Below are positions 1 to 9,072 of a DNA stretch of 33,305 nucleotides, piece after piece. The translations under genes were made by a program, and so were the position numbers. The notes beneath the pieces were generated by a model. The model made no database searches and was not told the origin of the DNA. It worked only from the letters and a program-made list of their open reading frames with translations. How positions within the stretch are numbered: position 1 is the stretch's first letter; the number at the start of each line of letters is the position of its first letter. This stretch comes from an uncultured Alphaproteobacteria bacterium (GTDB lineage: Bacteria > Pseudomonadota > Alphaproteobacteria > Methylaequorales > Methylaequoraceae). The stretch covers positions 1 through 33,305 of the forward strand of contig CACIYM010000012.1 of NCBI GenBank assembly GCA_902590895.1, given 5' to 3'.

Positions 1-110
1 TTTTAAATTTTTGGGACAAAAATTTTCTTTATCATTTAAAATAATCTTTTCTTGACCATTAATTGTATTGTATATGCAAATTTTTTTTTTTTTAACTTCG
101 TAAGATTTAG

Positions 111-1478
111 ATAATCGCATGGTTATTTGGATGCTTTATTGAGGGTGCTTCAGGTTTTGGGACCCCGGCAGCTGTAGCCGCACCTTTAATGGTAGCAGTT
201 GGGTTTCCACCCTTATCTGCTGTTGTTTTTGGCATGATGATACAATCGACACCAGTATCTTTCGGTGCTGTTGGAACGCCAATGCTTGTGGGTGTGCAGG
301 GTGGTTTAAATAAAGAATTAATAACAAATCAATTAAATAAAATTGATTTAGAATGGGAATATTTTTTTAGAGTCATTGTTTCTGATGTTGCTGTAATTCA
401 TGCTATATGCGGAACATTTATGCCTGTATTATTGATTATGATTATGATCCATTTTTTTGGGGCCAAAAAAAATTGGATAAACGATATTGTTACGATTTTT
501 CCATTTGCAATTTTCTCAGCCTTATGTTTTACGGTTCCTTATTTAATTACAGCTATTTTTCTAGGACCTGAATTTCCATCAATTTTTGGGGGATTGTTTG
601 GTATGGCTACCGTGACATTAGCGGTAAAATATAATTTTTTAGTGCCTAAGGACATTTGGGAATTTGAGGAGAGTTCAAAGTGGCCTAAGCATTGGCTTGG
701 AAATGTAAATATGGAGTTAAAAAATAACAACAAAAAAAAGATTGGTAGCTTTGTTTCTTGGTTTCCATACATTCTTTTGGCTTTTTTTTTAATACTGTCT
801 AGGACTAACGATAATTTAAACAAGTTTTTAAAATCAGTGAATATTAACTTTTTAAACATTCTAGAAGAAGAAAAAATAAATGCAGTTTTTCATTTTTTGT
901 ATTCCCCTGGTTCTGTTTTACTTTTTGTAAGTTCAATTACATTTTTTATTCACAAAATGAATTTTCGTCAAATTAATCTTGCATTTCGTGACTCTACAAA
1001 AATAATTTTTGGAGCTGGCTTTGTTCTTTTATTTACTGTGCCGTTGGTCAGAATTATGATTAACTCTGGTATAAATTATAATGACTTTGTAAGTATGCCT
1101 GTTGCAATGGCAAAAGGTGTCTCTAATACAATGGGTAACGTTTATCCGTTTTTTGCTCCGACAATTGGAGCAATTGGAGCATTTTTAGCGGGTTCTAATA
1201 CAGTTAGTAATTTAATGTTAAGTCAATTTCAATTTGAAACAGCAATTATTTTAGAATTATCAGGAGCTTTAATGGTTGCAGCCCAAAGCGTTGGTGCGGC
1301 TGCAGGGAATATGATCGCAATTCATAATGTTGTTGCCGCATCAGCTACTGTTGGATTGCTTGGAAGAGAAGGTATGACTTTAAGAATAACTATATTACCA
1401 ACAATTTATTACCTGTTGTTTTCTGGTTTAATAGTTTTATGCTTAATATATATTTTTGGCTTCAAAGGCCCTCTTTAG
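111..1478 (+). pseudogene. lldP: L-lactate permease (LctP/LldP family), 5'-truncated or degraded
   Basis: Family motif [27 protein letters not shown] is encoded in frame from ~120, upstream of the first ATG (189). An in-frame TAG lies at 108-110 and the N-terminal ~100+ residues typical of the family are absent. The C-terminal part ([23 protein letters not shown]) is intact. Confidence 0.75.
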
Positions 1479-1489
1479 TAATTATTACC

Positions 1490-2029
1490 TTAGTTTTTTA
1501 CCAAGATAGCATTTCTTAGACGAAAAAACATATTATAATCATCATCTTTTGGTACAAGTTCCAATCTACCTCTTATATTAACAGCATCATATGAAAAAAT
1601 TATTGGATCTTTTGAGTGAACTTCGATAAGCAAATTAGAGGATGTATGTGGGTGGTATGGACAACTTAGAGGAAAAGGACCCAATAAAAATAAACTTTGT
1701 TTTTCATCTTGTTCAAGCGGAAACATATATCCTTGTACTAATATTTCTTTATTATTTAATTTTTTTATTGCCTCGGTAAATTTGGGTCTAACTCCAATCC
1801 ATTCATAGCCATCTTTATCAGTAATAGGGTATTCATCCATACCAGTCTCACCAAAAATTTGCCAAGGTGTACCCCCTGGAGGAAGATCAATAAAATCATC
1901 GACAAAAGATACTAAGTCGTCTTGCTCGAAAGAGGGATCATCGATATAAATTTCACTATCTTGACTATAAAGGTTATAGCCGAAAAAAATATAAAATATT
2001 ATGAGTGCAGTTGATATAAATCTTAAAAT
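1490..2029 (-). CDS. DUF3299-like exported protein; reading frame extends upstream of the annotated ATG (1840)
   Basis: ORF 1490-1840 (VQGYMFPLEQDEKQSLFLLGPFPLSCPYHPH) continues in frame to 2038 with a signal-peptide-like N-terminus (KILRFISTALIIFYIFFGYNLYSQ). There is no ATG/GTG/TTG in the extension; the likely start is ATT at 2029 behind AGGAAAG. Confidence 0.6.
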   Translation of the reverse strand: MLRFISTALIIFYIFFGYNLYSQDSEIYIDDPSFEQDDLVSFVDDFIDLPPGGTPWQIFGETGMDEYPITDKDGYEWIGVRPKFTEAIKKLNNKEILVQGYMFPLEQDEKQSLFLLGPFPLSCPYHPHTSSNLLIEVHSKDPIIFSYDAVNIRGRLELVPKDDDYNMFFRLRNAILVKN

Positions 2030-2057
2030 TTTTCTTTCCTATTTTATTACTGTAAAT

Positions 2058-3467
2058 TTATATATTTTGTGAGAGTTGATTTGCAACACTTATTTTTGAG
2101 CCGTTGTAAGCTGGAATAAGGGATGCAATGAAACCAGAAAATAAAACAACAGTTATAATGAAATAAAAGTCAAAATTTAATACAAATTTTGCTTTACTCA
2201 CGTTCAAAGGTGTAATGAGGTTACTAAAAATTTCAAAAGCAAAGAAACTCATTATAACCCCCAAAAGTATTCCAAAAGATATTATCAAGGTACCTTCGAG
2301 AACAATAATTTTAAATATTCTTTTTTTTGTGTAACCTATTGCTCTTAGTATTGCTAAATCACCCATACGGTTTTCAAGATTACCGGCAAGACCAGAAAAA
2401 ATACTTAAAATAGCTATCGATATCAGTAAAGTAGACAAAAGACTAAAGGTTTTGGATCCAAAACCTAACATTGATGTTAGACGAGTAATTTCTAATGCAG
2501 GATTAGCAGCTTGCATATTAGTCTCGCGATTTATCGAACGAGGAAGATTTACGTTAGCAATAGGTGAGTTTGTTTTAATTAATAAAGCTGTAATTTCTGG
2601 CTCGTTTAGATAGGTTTCAGATGATTTAAAGTTTTTTTGATTAGAATTGACATTTTTAAATTTTTTATTGACGTCATGTTCATTTTGATTTGAATGATTA
2701 TGATCATCATGGTCTTGGTGATGATCATCAACATGCTCTTCATGATGATCTTTTATTTTTTCCTTGTGATTATGTTTTTTATCTTTGTAAGACTCGTGAT
2801 GTTCGTCATTATTTTTATCACTTTTATGATTATGATTATGTTCTGCGTCGTGATGAATATCTTCTAACCCATGAATTTCTAATACTGAATTTACGGATGT
2901 TAACAATAACCTATCTACAACCGAACCAGAGGGTTTTAAAGAACCAACAATTTTGTAAGAATGTTCATCATGAACTCCACCTCCATCTATTAGACCATGA
3001 GCTCCACTTATTTTTTGATTAATTTTTACATCAATATCCGCACCGGCAATCATTTCAAAATCGTCATTCCACAATCTACCCTGATCAATCTTGACGTCAA
3101 AATGTTTTAAGTAATCATATGAAGTTCCAACAATTCTGTATCCTTTCCAATTGTCACCCAAAGCAAGGGGAATTGCTTTTTCTATCAATGGATTTTTGGA
3201 TATTTCAAGAGCAGATTTGTAGGGAATATTTCCGTTTGGAATATCTATATGATAAATAGACGATAAAACGAGTTGCAGGGGACTTCCTTTTGCTCCCACA
3301 ACAATATCAATTCCTTTACCGTCTGAATCAAGACGATTTTTGATATGATTACTGAACTGACTGATTAATAATGCTATTACAATACCAAAAGATGTTAATA
3401 AAACAGATAAAGAACTGTTTAAGCTTCTAGACTTAATTGAGTAAAAAATATAAGCGAGATCATTCAT
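2058..3467 (-). CDS. ABC transporter permease, FtsX/MacB type, with long His-rich extracytoplasmic loop
   Basis: N-terminal TM plus C-terminal TM cluster typical of FtsX permeases (GDLAILRAIGYTKKRIFKIIVLEGTLIISFGILLG). The loop has 18 His in 60 residues. Confidence 0.85.
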   Translation of the reverse strand: MNDLAYIFYSIKSRSLNSSLSVLLTSFGIVIALLISQFSNHIKNRLDSDGKGIDIVVGAKGSPLQLVLSSIYHIDIPNGNIPYKSALEISKNPLIEKAIPLALGDNWKGYRIVGTSYDYLKHFDVKIDQGRLWNDDFEMIAGADIDVKINQKISGAHGLIDGGGVHDEHSYKIVGSLKPSGSVVDRLLLTSVNSVLEIHGLEDIHHDAEHNHNHKSDKNNDEHHESYKDKKHNHKEKIKDHHEEHVDDHHQDHDDHNHSNQNEHDVNKKFKNVNSNQKNFKSSETYLNEPEITALLIKTNSPIANVNLPRSINRETNMQAANPALEITRLTSMLGFGSKTFSLLSTLLISIAILSIFSGLAGNLENRMGDLAILRAIGYTKKRIFKIIVLEGTLIISFGILLGVIMSFFAFEIFSNLITPLNVSKAKFVLNFDFYFIITVVLFSGFIASLIPAYNGSKISVANQLSQNI

Positions 3468-4087
3468 AATTTAATTTCTGATATATTTTTAAAAAATTTT
3501 TTAACTCTTTCATCATGTGATGAAATTACAATTGAGGATTTATTTTTTTTTGCTTGTGTAGATATAAGTTCTAAAACCTTTTTAGTATTTGTATCGTCTA
3601 ATGATGATGTTGGTTCATCTGCAAAAATAACTTTTGGGTTATTTATAACACCTCTAGCAATTGCTACACGTTGTGATTCACCAAAGCTTAAATTTTTTGC
3701 TAATTGTTTTCTTTTAGAAGTTAATCCAATGTCTTCAATTAATTCTATGATATTAGGTGATTTAAGTTTATTAAAACCAAGTAAAATATTTTGCTCAACA
3801 GTAAGATGCTTTACAAGATGAAGCCTTTGAAAGATCAAGCCAAAATTTTTGCTCCTAATCTCGTCAATATCTTTTTCCGTTAACTTTGAATAATCTTTAC
3901 CCTCAAAACTAATATAGCCTGATGTAGGCCTTAATAAACCAGACATCAAATTAATTAAAGTGGACTTTCCAGAGCCTGATGGACCTGAAACAATTAAATG
4001 CGAACCATTATCAATAGAAAAGTTGAGCTTACTCAAAATAATGTTATTTGCTATTAAATAATCTAAATTTTTAACTAAAAAGAACAT
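3464..4087 (-). CDS. ABC transporter ATP-binding protein (LolD/MacB-like)
   Basis: Walker A GPSGSGKSTL, signature LSFGESQRVAIARG, Walker B KVIFADEPTSSLD. Overlaps the permease by 4 nt. Confidence 0.92.
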   Translation of the reverse strand: MFFLVKNLDYLIANNIILSKLNFSIDNGSHLIVSGPSGSGKSTLINLMSGLLRPTSGYISFEGKDYSKLTEKDIDEIRSKNFGLIFQRLHLVKHLTVEQNILLGFNKLKSPNIIELIEDIGLTSKRKQLAKNLSFGESQRVAIARGVINNPKVIFADEPTSSLDDTNTKKVLELISTQAKKNKSSIVISSHDERVKKFFKNISEIKL

Positions 4088-4125
4088 TAAACTAAACTTA
4101 TTGATAGATAAAACTTTTTTTCGTC

Positions 4126-4491
4126 TTAAAGCCTCTCTAGCGTAAACACAGATAAATTAACGAGATAAAGAGATAAAGATAAATAAATATTTATTCTTAT
4201 TTTCCTCTGCTTTACATCACATTTCTTGTCTTCACACTCGTCTTTATTAGTACAAGAAATTCTTTTACCATGCATTTCTGTTAAAATTAATAGCAACAAA
4301 ATGATTGTTGAAAATATTATCAGGATTGGTTCAATTTTTTCTATTGTGGAACCTGATAGTAGTAAAAAAGGGAGTCCAATATTGGTTGACAAAGATAGTA
4401 TACTTAAAGTGAAGGGTACACCACAACATAAAAAGTGGCAAAAACAGCTTAAGAGCAAAAAGTATGAAGAAATAAACCTTGTAAGAGACAT
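4126..4491 (-). CDS. Small Cys-rich membrane protein
   Basis: 121-aa ORF upstream of the ABC genes on the same strand. Hydrophobic, with CFCHFLCCGVP and CTNKDECEDKKC motifs. Confidence 0.6.
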   Translation of the reverse strand: MSLTRFISSYFLLLSCFCHFLCCGVPFTLSILSLSTNIGLPFLLLSGSTIEKIEPILIIFSTIILLLLILTEMHGKRISCTNKDECEDKKCDVKQRKIRINIYLSLSLYLVNLSVFTLERL

Positions 4492-4512
4492 TTAAAAAAT
4501 AAAAAAATTGTT

Positions 4513-4525
4513 GTTAAATTATAAC
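4513..4525. promoter_or_regulatory. Weak candidate Zur box (GTTAAATTATAAC) between divergent genes 4491(-) and 4586(+)
   Basis: 11/13 match to GTTATAATATAAC, which is found upstream of the DUF1826 and COG0523 genes in this window. Confidence 0.35.
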
Positions 4526-4585
4526 ATATACAACAAAAATGCAATCACAACTTTAATCGTGTTAGTCAATACATTATAATTTTAT

Positions 4586-5188
4586 ATGAAATTTGTAAAT
4601 TCTTTCAAAAAAGCAGTTTTTTTGGTTGCGGTCTTAAATTTAATTTTTTTTTTTATTGAATTTACCGTAGCGTTAAACATTAGATCTGTCTCTTTATTAG
4701 CTGATTCAATTGATTTTATTGAGGATACATCAATTAATTTTTTAATTTTTTTTGCAGTTTCTCTTTCATTAGTAAAAAGAGCAAAGATAAGTGTTTTTTT
4801 ATCAATAATAATGATGTTACCAGGTCTTATTGCCATATGGGCTGTTTGGAAACAAATTATTTATCAGCAGCCGCCAGAACCAATTGAATTATCAATTGTT
4901 GGGTTTGGTGCTCTCGTTGTGAATTGTTTATGTACTTATATACTAATGAAATTTAGAAACTACAGTGGTAGTCTAACCAAAGCAGCATTTCTTTCAGCTA
5001 GAAATGATGCTGTTGCAAATTTTACTATCATTTTTGCCGGAATAATTACTATATTTTACCCATCGATTTGGCCCGATATCTTAGTTGGATTATTTATTGC
5101 TTACATAAGAACTGAGTCAGCATTAGAAATTTATAAAAAAGCACGCAGTGAATTAAAAAATATTCAAGAGCCCTCTAAAAAAATTTAA
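4586..5188 (+). CDS. Cation diffusion facilitator-like transporter
   Basis: Multi-TM protein with CDF-like motifs SLLADSIDFIEDTSINFLIFF and LSARNDAVANFTII. Confidence 0.7.
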   Translation: MKFVNSFKKAVFLVAVLNLIFFFIEFTVALNIRSVSLLADSIDFIEDTSINFLIFFAVSLSLVKRAKISVFLSIIMMLPGLIAIWAVWKQIIYQQPPEPIELSIVGFGALVVNCLCTYILMKFRNYSGSLTKAAFLSARNDAVANFTIIFAGIITIFYPSIWPDILVGLFIAYIRTESALEIYKKARSELKNIQEPSKKI

Positions 5189-5235
5189 ATTTTTTTTGAT
5201 ATTTCTAATCTAATATACTATTTATATTAATAAAT

Positions 5236-5598
5236 ATGAAACACTTGCTCATTCTGCTTTTTGGATTTATGCTTATTTTTAACACGAGCACCTCTTTGGC
5301 TTTAAAGCATGGTTTTAATCATAAAGAAAGCTTTTCATTATCAGAGCAGCATAATCATCGTAAAGATTCAAACAACTATGATTGTCATAGTTCAAAAAAT
5401 GATAAAAAATCATCAAATCAAACACATTGTGAAGGCGTCTGTTTATGTTCACATTTTTCCAATAAGTTAAACTTTATTTCGGATTCGAGTAACTGCAAAA
5501 CAAATGACTTCATCATAACCGATCGTTCAATTTTGCACACAAAGTTTTTTATATCGTCTTTTATAAAAAGCCCACCAAAAAGACCTCCAAAAATATAG
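5236..5598 (+). CDS. Small exported Cys/His-rich protein (putative metal binder)
   Basis: Signal-peptide-like N-terminus followed by HNHRKDSNNYDCHSS...THCEGVCLCSHFS. Confidence 0.55.
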   Translation: MKHLLILLFGFMLIFNTSTSLALKHGFNHKESFSLSEQHNHRKDSNNYDCHSSKNDKKSSNQTHCEGVCLCSHFSNKLNFISDSSNCKTNDFIITDRSILHTKFFISSFIKSPPKRPPKI

Positions 5599-5664
5599 TC
5601 TAAATTTCTTTTAAAAGCTTTACTACATAAGATCTAACAAAAATTAAATTTCTTAGGAGGATTT

Positions 5665-6306
5665 ATGAAGATCACAATATTTACGATATTGTTTACATTT
5701 GCTTGCTTTAATATCACAAAAGCTAGACCTGTTTCTTATCCTGGAGGATTAACACTAATGCTGATGAATAGTGCTATGAAAAATAGTTTGCATACTCACT
5801 ATTCTCCAACAGCAAAAACATCTTTGGGTTACAAAATAGAATATTGGCGAGGTGATGAATTTACATTAAACATGATTCAGATGAATAATCTCATCAAACG
5901 TTGGAATAAGCCTGAATCACAAGCTAATTTTTATTTAAAGTCAGCAATCGGTGCTGCTTTAAGTGATAAAGCTGACTTTGAAAGTAAAAAAAATTTTGCT
6001 GGTTTTATTGGAATATCAACAGATTGGGAAAATCAAAGGTATTTTATACAATATGCAAATCGTTACACTAAAGCTTTTGAAATAAAAGATTTCTATACAC
6101 AATTCATTCACCTTGGAATAGCTCCATACATTGGAGAGTATGGAGATATTCATACTTGGTTTATGATAAAAATTGACCACACCCCTGAGTTTGATAGAAA
6201 ACTTGTTTTCACACCTCATCTACGTTTTTTTAAAAATGTTCACTTAGTGGAAGTTGGTGCAGATACCAAGGGGAAAATCATGTTTAACTATGTTTTTAGA
6301 TACTAA
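5665..6306 (+). CDS. Exported protein, probable outer-membrane beta-barrel
   Basis: Signal peptide MKITIFTILFTFACFNITKARP, alternating beta-strand-like pattern, terminal aromatic (NYVFRY), SD AGGAGG upstream. Confidence 0.55.
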   Translation: MKITIFTILFTFACFNITKARPVSYPGGLTLMLMNSAMKNSLHTHYSPTAKTSLGYKIEYWRGDEFTLNMIQMNNLIKRWNKPESQANFYLKSAIGAALSDKADFESKKNFAGFIGISTDWENQRYFIQYANRYTKAFEIKDFYTQFIHLGIAPYIGEYGDIHTWFMIKIDHTPEFDRKLVFTPHLRFFKNVHLVEVGADTKGKIMFNYVFRY

Positions 6307-6319
6307 GAAAGGAATATTT

Positions 6320-6619
6320 ATGAAAAAATTAATTTTTTTTGTTGTAATTTTTTGTGCACTGTACAGAAGCTCATCGGCAGAGGATAAAAGTTTAACAGTA
6401 TATGCATACGTTAACGGTTTAGTTTGTGATTTTTGCGCACGTGCCTTAGAGATGACTATTGGAAAACAAAATGCCGTAAAAGCTATTAACGTTAATTTAA
6501 AGGATAAGGTTATAACAATAAACTTCAATGATAATCAAAGATTGGAGGATAGTGTTATTTCGCAATTAATTAATGATGCAGGGTATACTGTTAGAGAAAT
6601 AACTAATGAAAAAAAATGA
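6320..6619 (+). CDS. Exported heavy-metal-associated (MerP-like) domain protein
   Basis: Starting at ATG 6320: signal peptide plus HMA-like fold with CxxC (LVCDFCARALE). The ORF-track start at 6254 overlaps the preceding gene. Confidence 0.7.
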   Translation: MKKLIFFVVIFCALYRSSSAEDKSLTVYAYVNGLVCDFCARALEMTIGKQNAVKAINVNLKDKVITINFNDNQRLEDSVISQLINDAGYTVREITNEKK

Positions 6620-7001
6620 TACAACATTCTGGATTCAGACCATAATTCCATCATTAAGTTTGTTTACATCTTTGGGAACATTGCTATGTTGTGCGTTACC
6701 GGCTTTAATGGTAACGCTTGGTATGGGGGCAACTTTGGCTGGTTTAATTGGTGTTTTTCCATATATTACCTCTATTTCTGATTATAAGGAATATACCTTT
6801 ATAATCTCGGGTATATTGATTTTTTTTGGTTTTTTTAGTCAGTGGAGTACAAAAAACGTTTCATGTCCAAGTGATCCAGTTAAAGCAAAATTATGCAATA
6901 AATTAAGAAATTTTAGTTGGATAATATTGTATATTTCATTAACATTATATTTAATAGGATTCTTTTTTGCTTTCATTGCAATTCATATATTTTTTGAATA
7001 A
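6606..7001 (+). CDS. MerT-like small membrane transport protein
   Basis: Multi-TM protein with vicinal Cys in TM1 (LGTLLCCALPALMVTLGMGATLAGL). Overlaps the MerP-like gene by 14 nt. Confidence 0.65.
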   Translation: MKKNDTTFWIQTIIPSLSLFTSLGTLLCCALPALMVTLGMGATLAGLIGVFPYITSISDYKEYTFIISGILIFFGFFSQWSTKNVSCPSDPVKAKLCNKLRNFSWIILYISLTLYLIGFFFAFIAIHIFFE

Positions 7002-7041
7002 AAAAATATTTCAATTATTTTTTACCACTCTCTTATCCTTT

Positions 7042-7137
7042 TTATTTTTTACTAAGTATCCAGTAAATTGCTGCACCAAAGATAACCAATACCAGTAAAA
7101 TACCTCTACCGTAAGCAAGATGCTCTAAGACTTCCAT
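7042..7137 (-). CDS. 31-aa small single-TM protein MEVLEHLAYGRGILLVLVIFGAAIYWILSKK (not in ORF track)
   Basis: Complete small ORF with ATG and stop, a polar head, one hydrophobic helix and a KK tail. Confidence 0.4.
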   Translation of the reverse strand: MEVLEHLAYGRGILLVLVIFGAAIYWILSKK

Positions 7138-7240
7138 ATTAAAATTTAAAGATAGTTATAACTCAAATTTTAAACATAAATAAAAAGATTTTTAATAGTT
7201 AATTTATTAAAATTTTTAGTCACTAGAAATCATAAATAAA

Positions 7241-7885
7241 TTATATTTTATTATAATTTATTCGATTAATTTCTTCTAAAAAAGATGAATTATCTAAGCG
7301 CATTAAAACTGATGATTGATTGTGTAATGCAGAATCTGGAGTTCTGTGAAGGATTCCATTTTTTCCACCTCTAAAGACTGCAATATCCCATTTATTAATA
7401 AATTTACGTGCTGATTTGTCTTTGATAATTTTGCTATTAGGTTTACCAAGATAGAAAGCATGACGGTTTGCTGCATAATTTGGGAGCAGCTCAGTCCCTT
7501 GACCCGCATAGGTCAATAACAATCTAAAAGGAACCATATCAACATGATAACGCTGACAACCTCTAGCATTACCAACCCAAAAACTTAATTTATTCTCATT
7601 TAGGAATCTGCAAAATATTTCACATAAATTACTCATATCATTTAACCAAATATTATAATAAATATCACACTGAGATTTTGACGGTAAAAATTGTCTCAGT
7701 AATTTTTTAATGTCCCTTTTTGCTCTTCCTTTATGAACGAAACCAGATACAGATGGAATATATTTACATATTTTTTTAAAAAAAAAATTTGTTTTAAAAG
7801 GCGAGGGTCTTTTAAAAATTTCTAACTGACTATTCTTGTTTTTAAAATTGGTTAACTTGTTTAATATATATGAGTTGTTTATCAT
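7241..7885 (-). CDS. DUF1826-domain protein
   Basis: RYHVDMVPFRLLLTYAGQGTELLPN matches the DUF1826 signature, a family known to neighbour zinc-homeostasis genes. A Zur-like box lies 42 nt upstream. Confidence 0.75.
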   Translation of the reverse strand: MINNSYILNKLTNFKNKNSQLEIFKRPSPFKTNFFFKKICKYIPSVSGFVHKGRAKRDIKKLLRQFLPSKSQCDIYYNIWLNDMSNLCEIFCRFLNENKLSFWVGNARGCQRYHVDMVPFRLLLTYAGQGTELLPNYAANRHAFYLGKPNSKIIKDKSARKFINKWDIAVFRGGKNGILHRTPDSALHNQSSVLMRLDNSSFLEEINRINYNKI

Positions 7886-7926
7886 TAATCTGGAATGTAG
7901 AAGTAAAATGCGCTTTTATTGTAAGT

Positions 7927-7939
7927 GTTATAATATAAC
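7927..7939. promoter_or_regulatory. Candidate Zur box GTTATAATATAAC
   Basis: Perfect inverted repeat inside TAAGTGTTATAATATAACGTTTCAA. Nearly identical to the site at 26018-26030 upstream of the COG0523 gene. Confidence 0.7.
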
Positions 7940-8117
7940 GTTTCAATAAATTTATCTATCTAATTTTATAAATTAAAAAATTTATAGATCTAAACTGTGA
8001 TTAAATAAAATTATGTAGATGAAAATTAGACATAGTAAAATAAAATTTGTGGTACAAAATCTCTATAGATATGCTTTTTGCTACTGACATTAAGTTTAAT
8101 GCGCGATAAACTCACGA

Positions 8118-8993
8118 ATGGTAATGACTTTTTTTTTACATCGAAATACATATTATGCTGCTTTTTTTTTGATGTTTTTAAATATATTAACCGCTTGTTC
8201 TAGCACGCAATTAATTTACACATTTGTCGACAGATATATTCAGGATGAAATTGAATATTTTATTGATCTGAAAAAAGAGGATAAGGTTTTGCTCAGCCAA
8301 AAAGTATCGGAGATGGTTTCTTGGCATCGAAAATCAATGTTACCAAGTTATGCTAATTATCTTGATGAAATTGCGAAAAAACTTGAAGAAGTATATGATG
8401 AAAAAATTCTTGTAAACATGGCCCTAGCAAAAGGTTGGTTGTTAATTGAACAAACTGTCCTTGGATTGACACCATATGCATCAAAATTTCTTGTTAGATA
8501 CCAAACATCAGAGGATATTAAATTTATTGAAAAAAAAATGGAAAAACGACGACAAGAGCGCTTGGAAGAGTTTTCAAAATCAAACGAAACACGTTATGAA
8601 GATCGTGTAGATAGGTTAACCTCGAATTTTGAGAGATTTTTTGGAACTCTTAATGATGAACAGCTAATTCTTTTAAAGGATCATGCGCAAGCAACGTTGG
8701 GTGATGGAGTAACTCGCTTTGAAAATCGCACTATGCGGCAGAAGATTTTTATTAAATTTTTGTACACACAGCCAAAAGAATCAGAACTCACATCTTATTT
8801 GAACAAACTACTTTTACACGGTCATTTATTAACCAATCCTTCCTATGAAGCCTTCTCAGAAGTCTCTCTAGAGAGGTTTGAGACACTTCTTGTGAACATG
8901 ATTTCTAATTCTTCAACAGATCAACGAAAAATAATGATACGAAAACTCCGAAGCTATGCAAACGATTTTAAGGCTGTTTCTGAGAAAATATGA
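8118..8993 (+). CDS. DUF6279-like lipoprotein
   Basis: Lipobox LTACSS, followed by ...QLIYTFVDRYIQDEIEYFIDL....QKVSEMVSWHRKSMLPSYANYL. Confidence 0.75.
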   Translation: MVMTFFLHRNTYYAAFFLMFLNILTACSSTQLIYTFVDRYIQDEIEYFIDLKKEDKVLLSQKVSEMVSWHRKSMLPSYANYLDEIAKKLEEVYDEKILVNMALAKGWLLIEQTVLGLTPYASKFLVRYQTSEDIKFIEKKMEKRRQERLEEFSKSNETRYEDRVDRLTSNFERFFGTLNDEQLILLKDHAQATLGDGVTRFENRTMRQKIFIKFLYTQPKESELTSYLNKLLLHGHLLTNPSYEAFSEVSLERFETLLVNMISNSSTDQRKIMIRKLRSYANDFKAVSEKI

Positions 8994-9024
8994 TTATAAA
9001 AATTGATTATTGTTATTAATGTCT

Positions 9025-9067
9025 GGGTTTAAAACTAGACAACGGCAAGATTAATTAATTATTATAA
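9025..9067 (+). repeat. Dispersed left-end/leader repeat (copy G) containing TAGACA-18-TATTAT
   Basis: GGGTTTAAAACTAGACAACGGCAAGATTAATTAATTATTATAAA resembles 20193-20233 and 26149-26189. The tRNA-derived core is not visible here. Confidence 0.6.
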
Positions 9068-9072
9068 AAAAA

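Noticed and set aside
2690-3022. 110-aa plus-strand ORF antisense to the permease
   Set aside because: His/Asp-rich translation is a mirror of the His-rich codons on the minus strand; no independent support.
4226-4495. Plus-strand ORF opposite the small Cys-rich membrane protein
   Set aside because: No domain or start-site support; the minus-strand frame has a TM/Cys pattern and fits the operon.
6254-6319. ORF-track start of the MerP-like gene at 6254
   Set aside because: Overlaps the preceding CDS; ATG 6320 gives a proper signal peptide with an AAAGGAA-like RBS.
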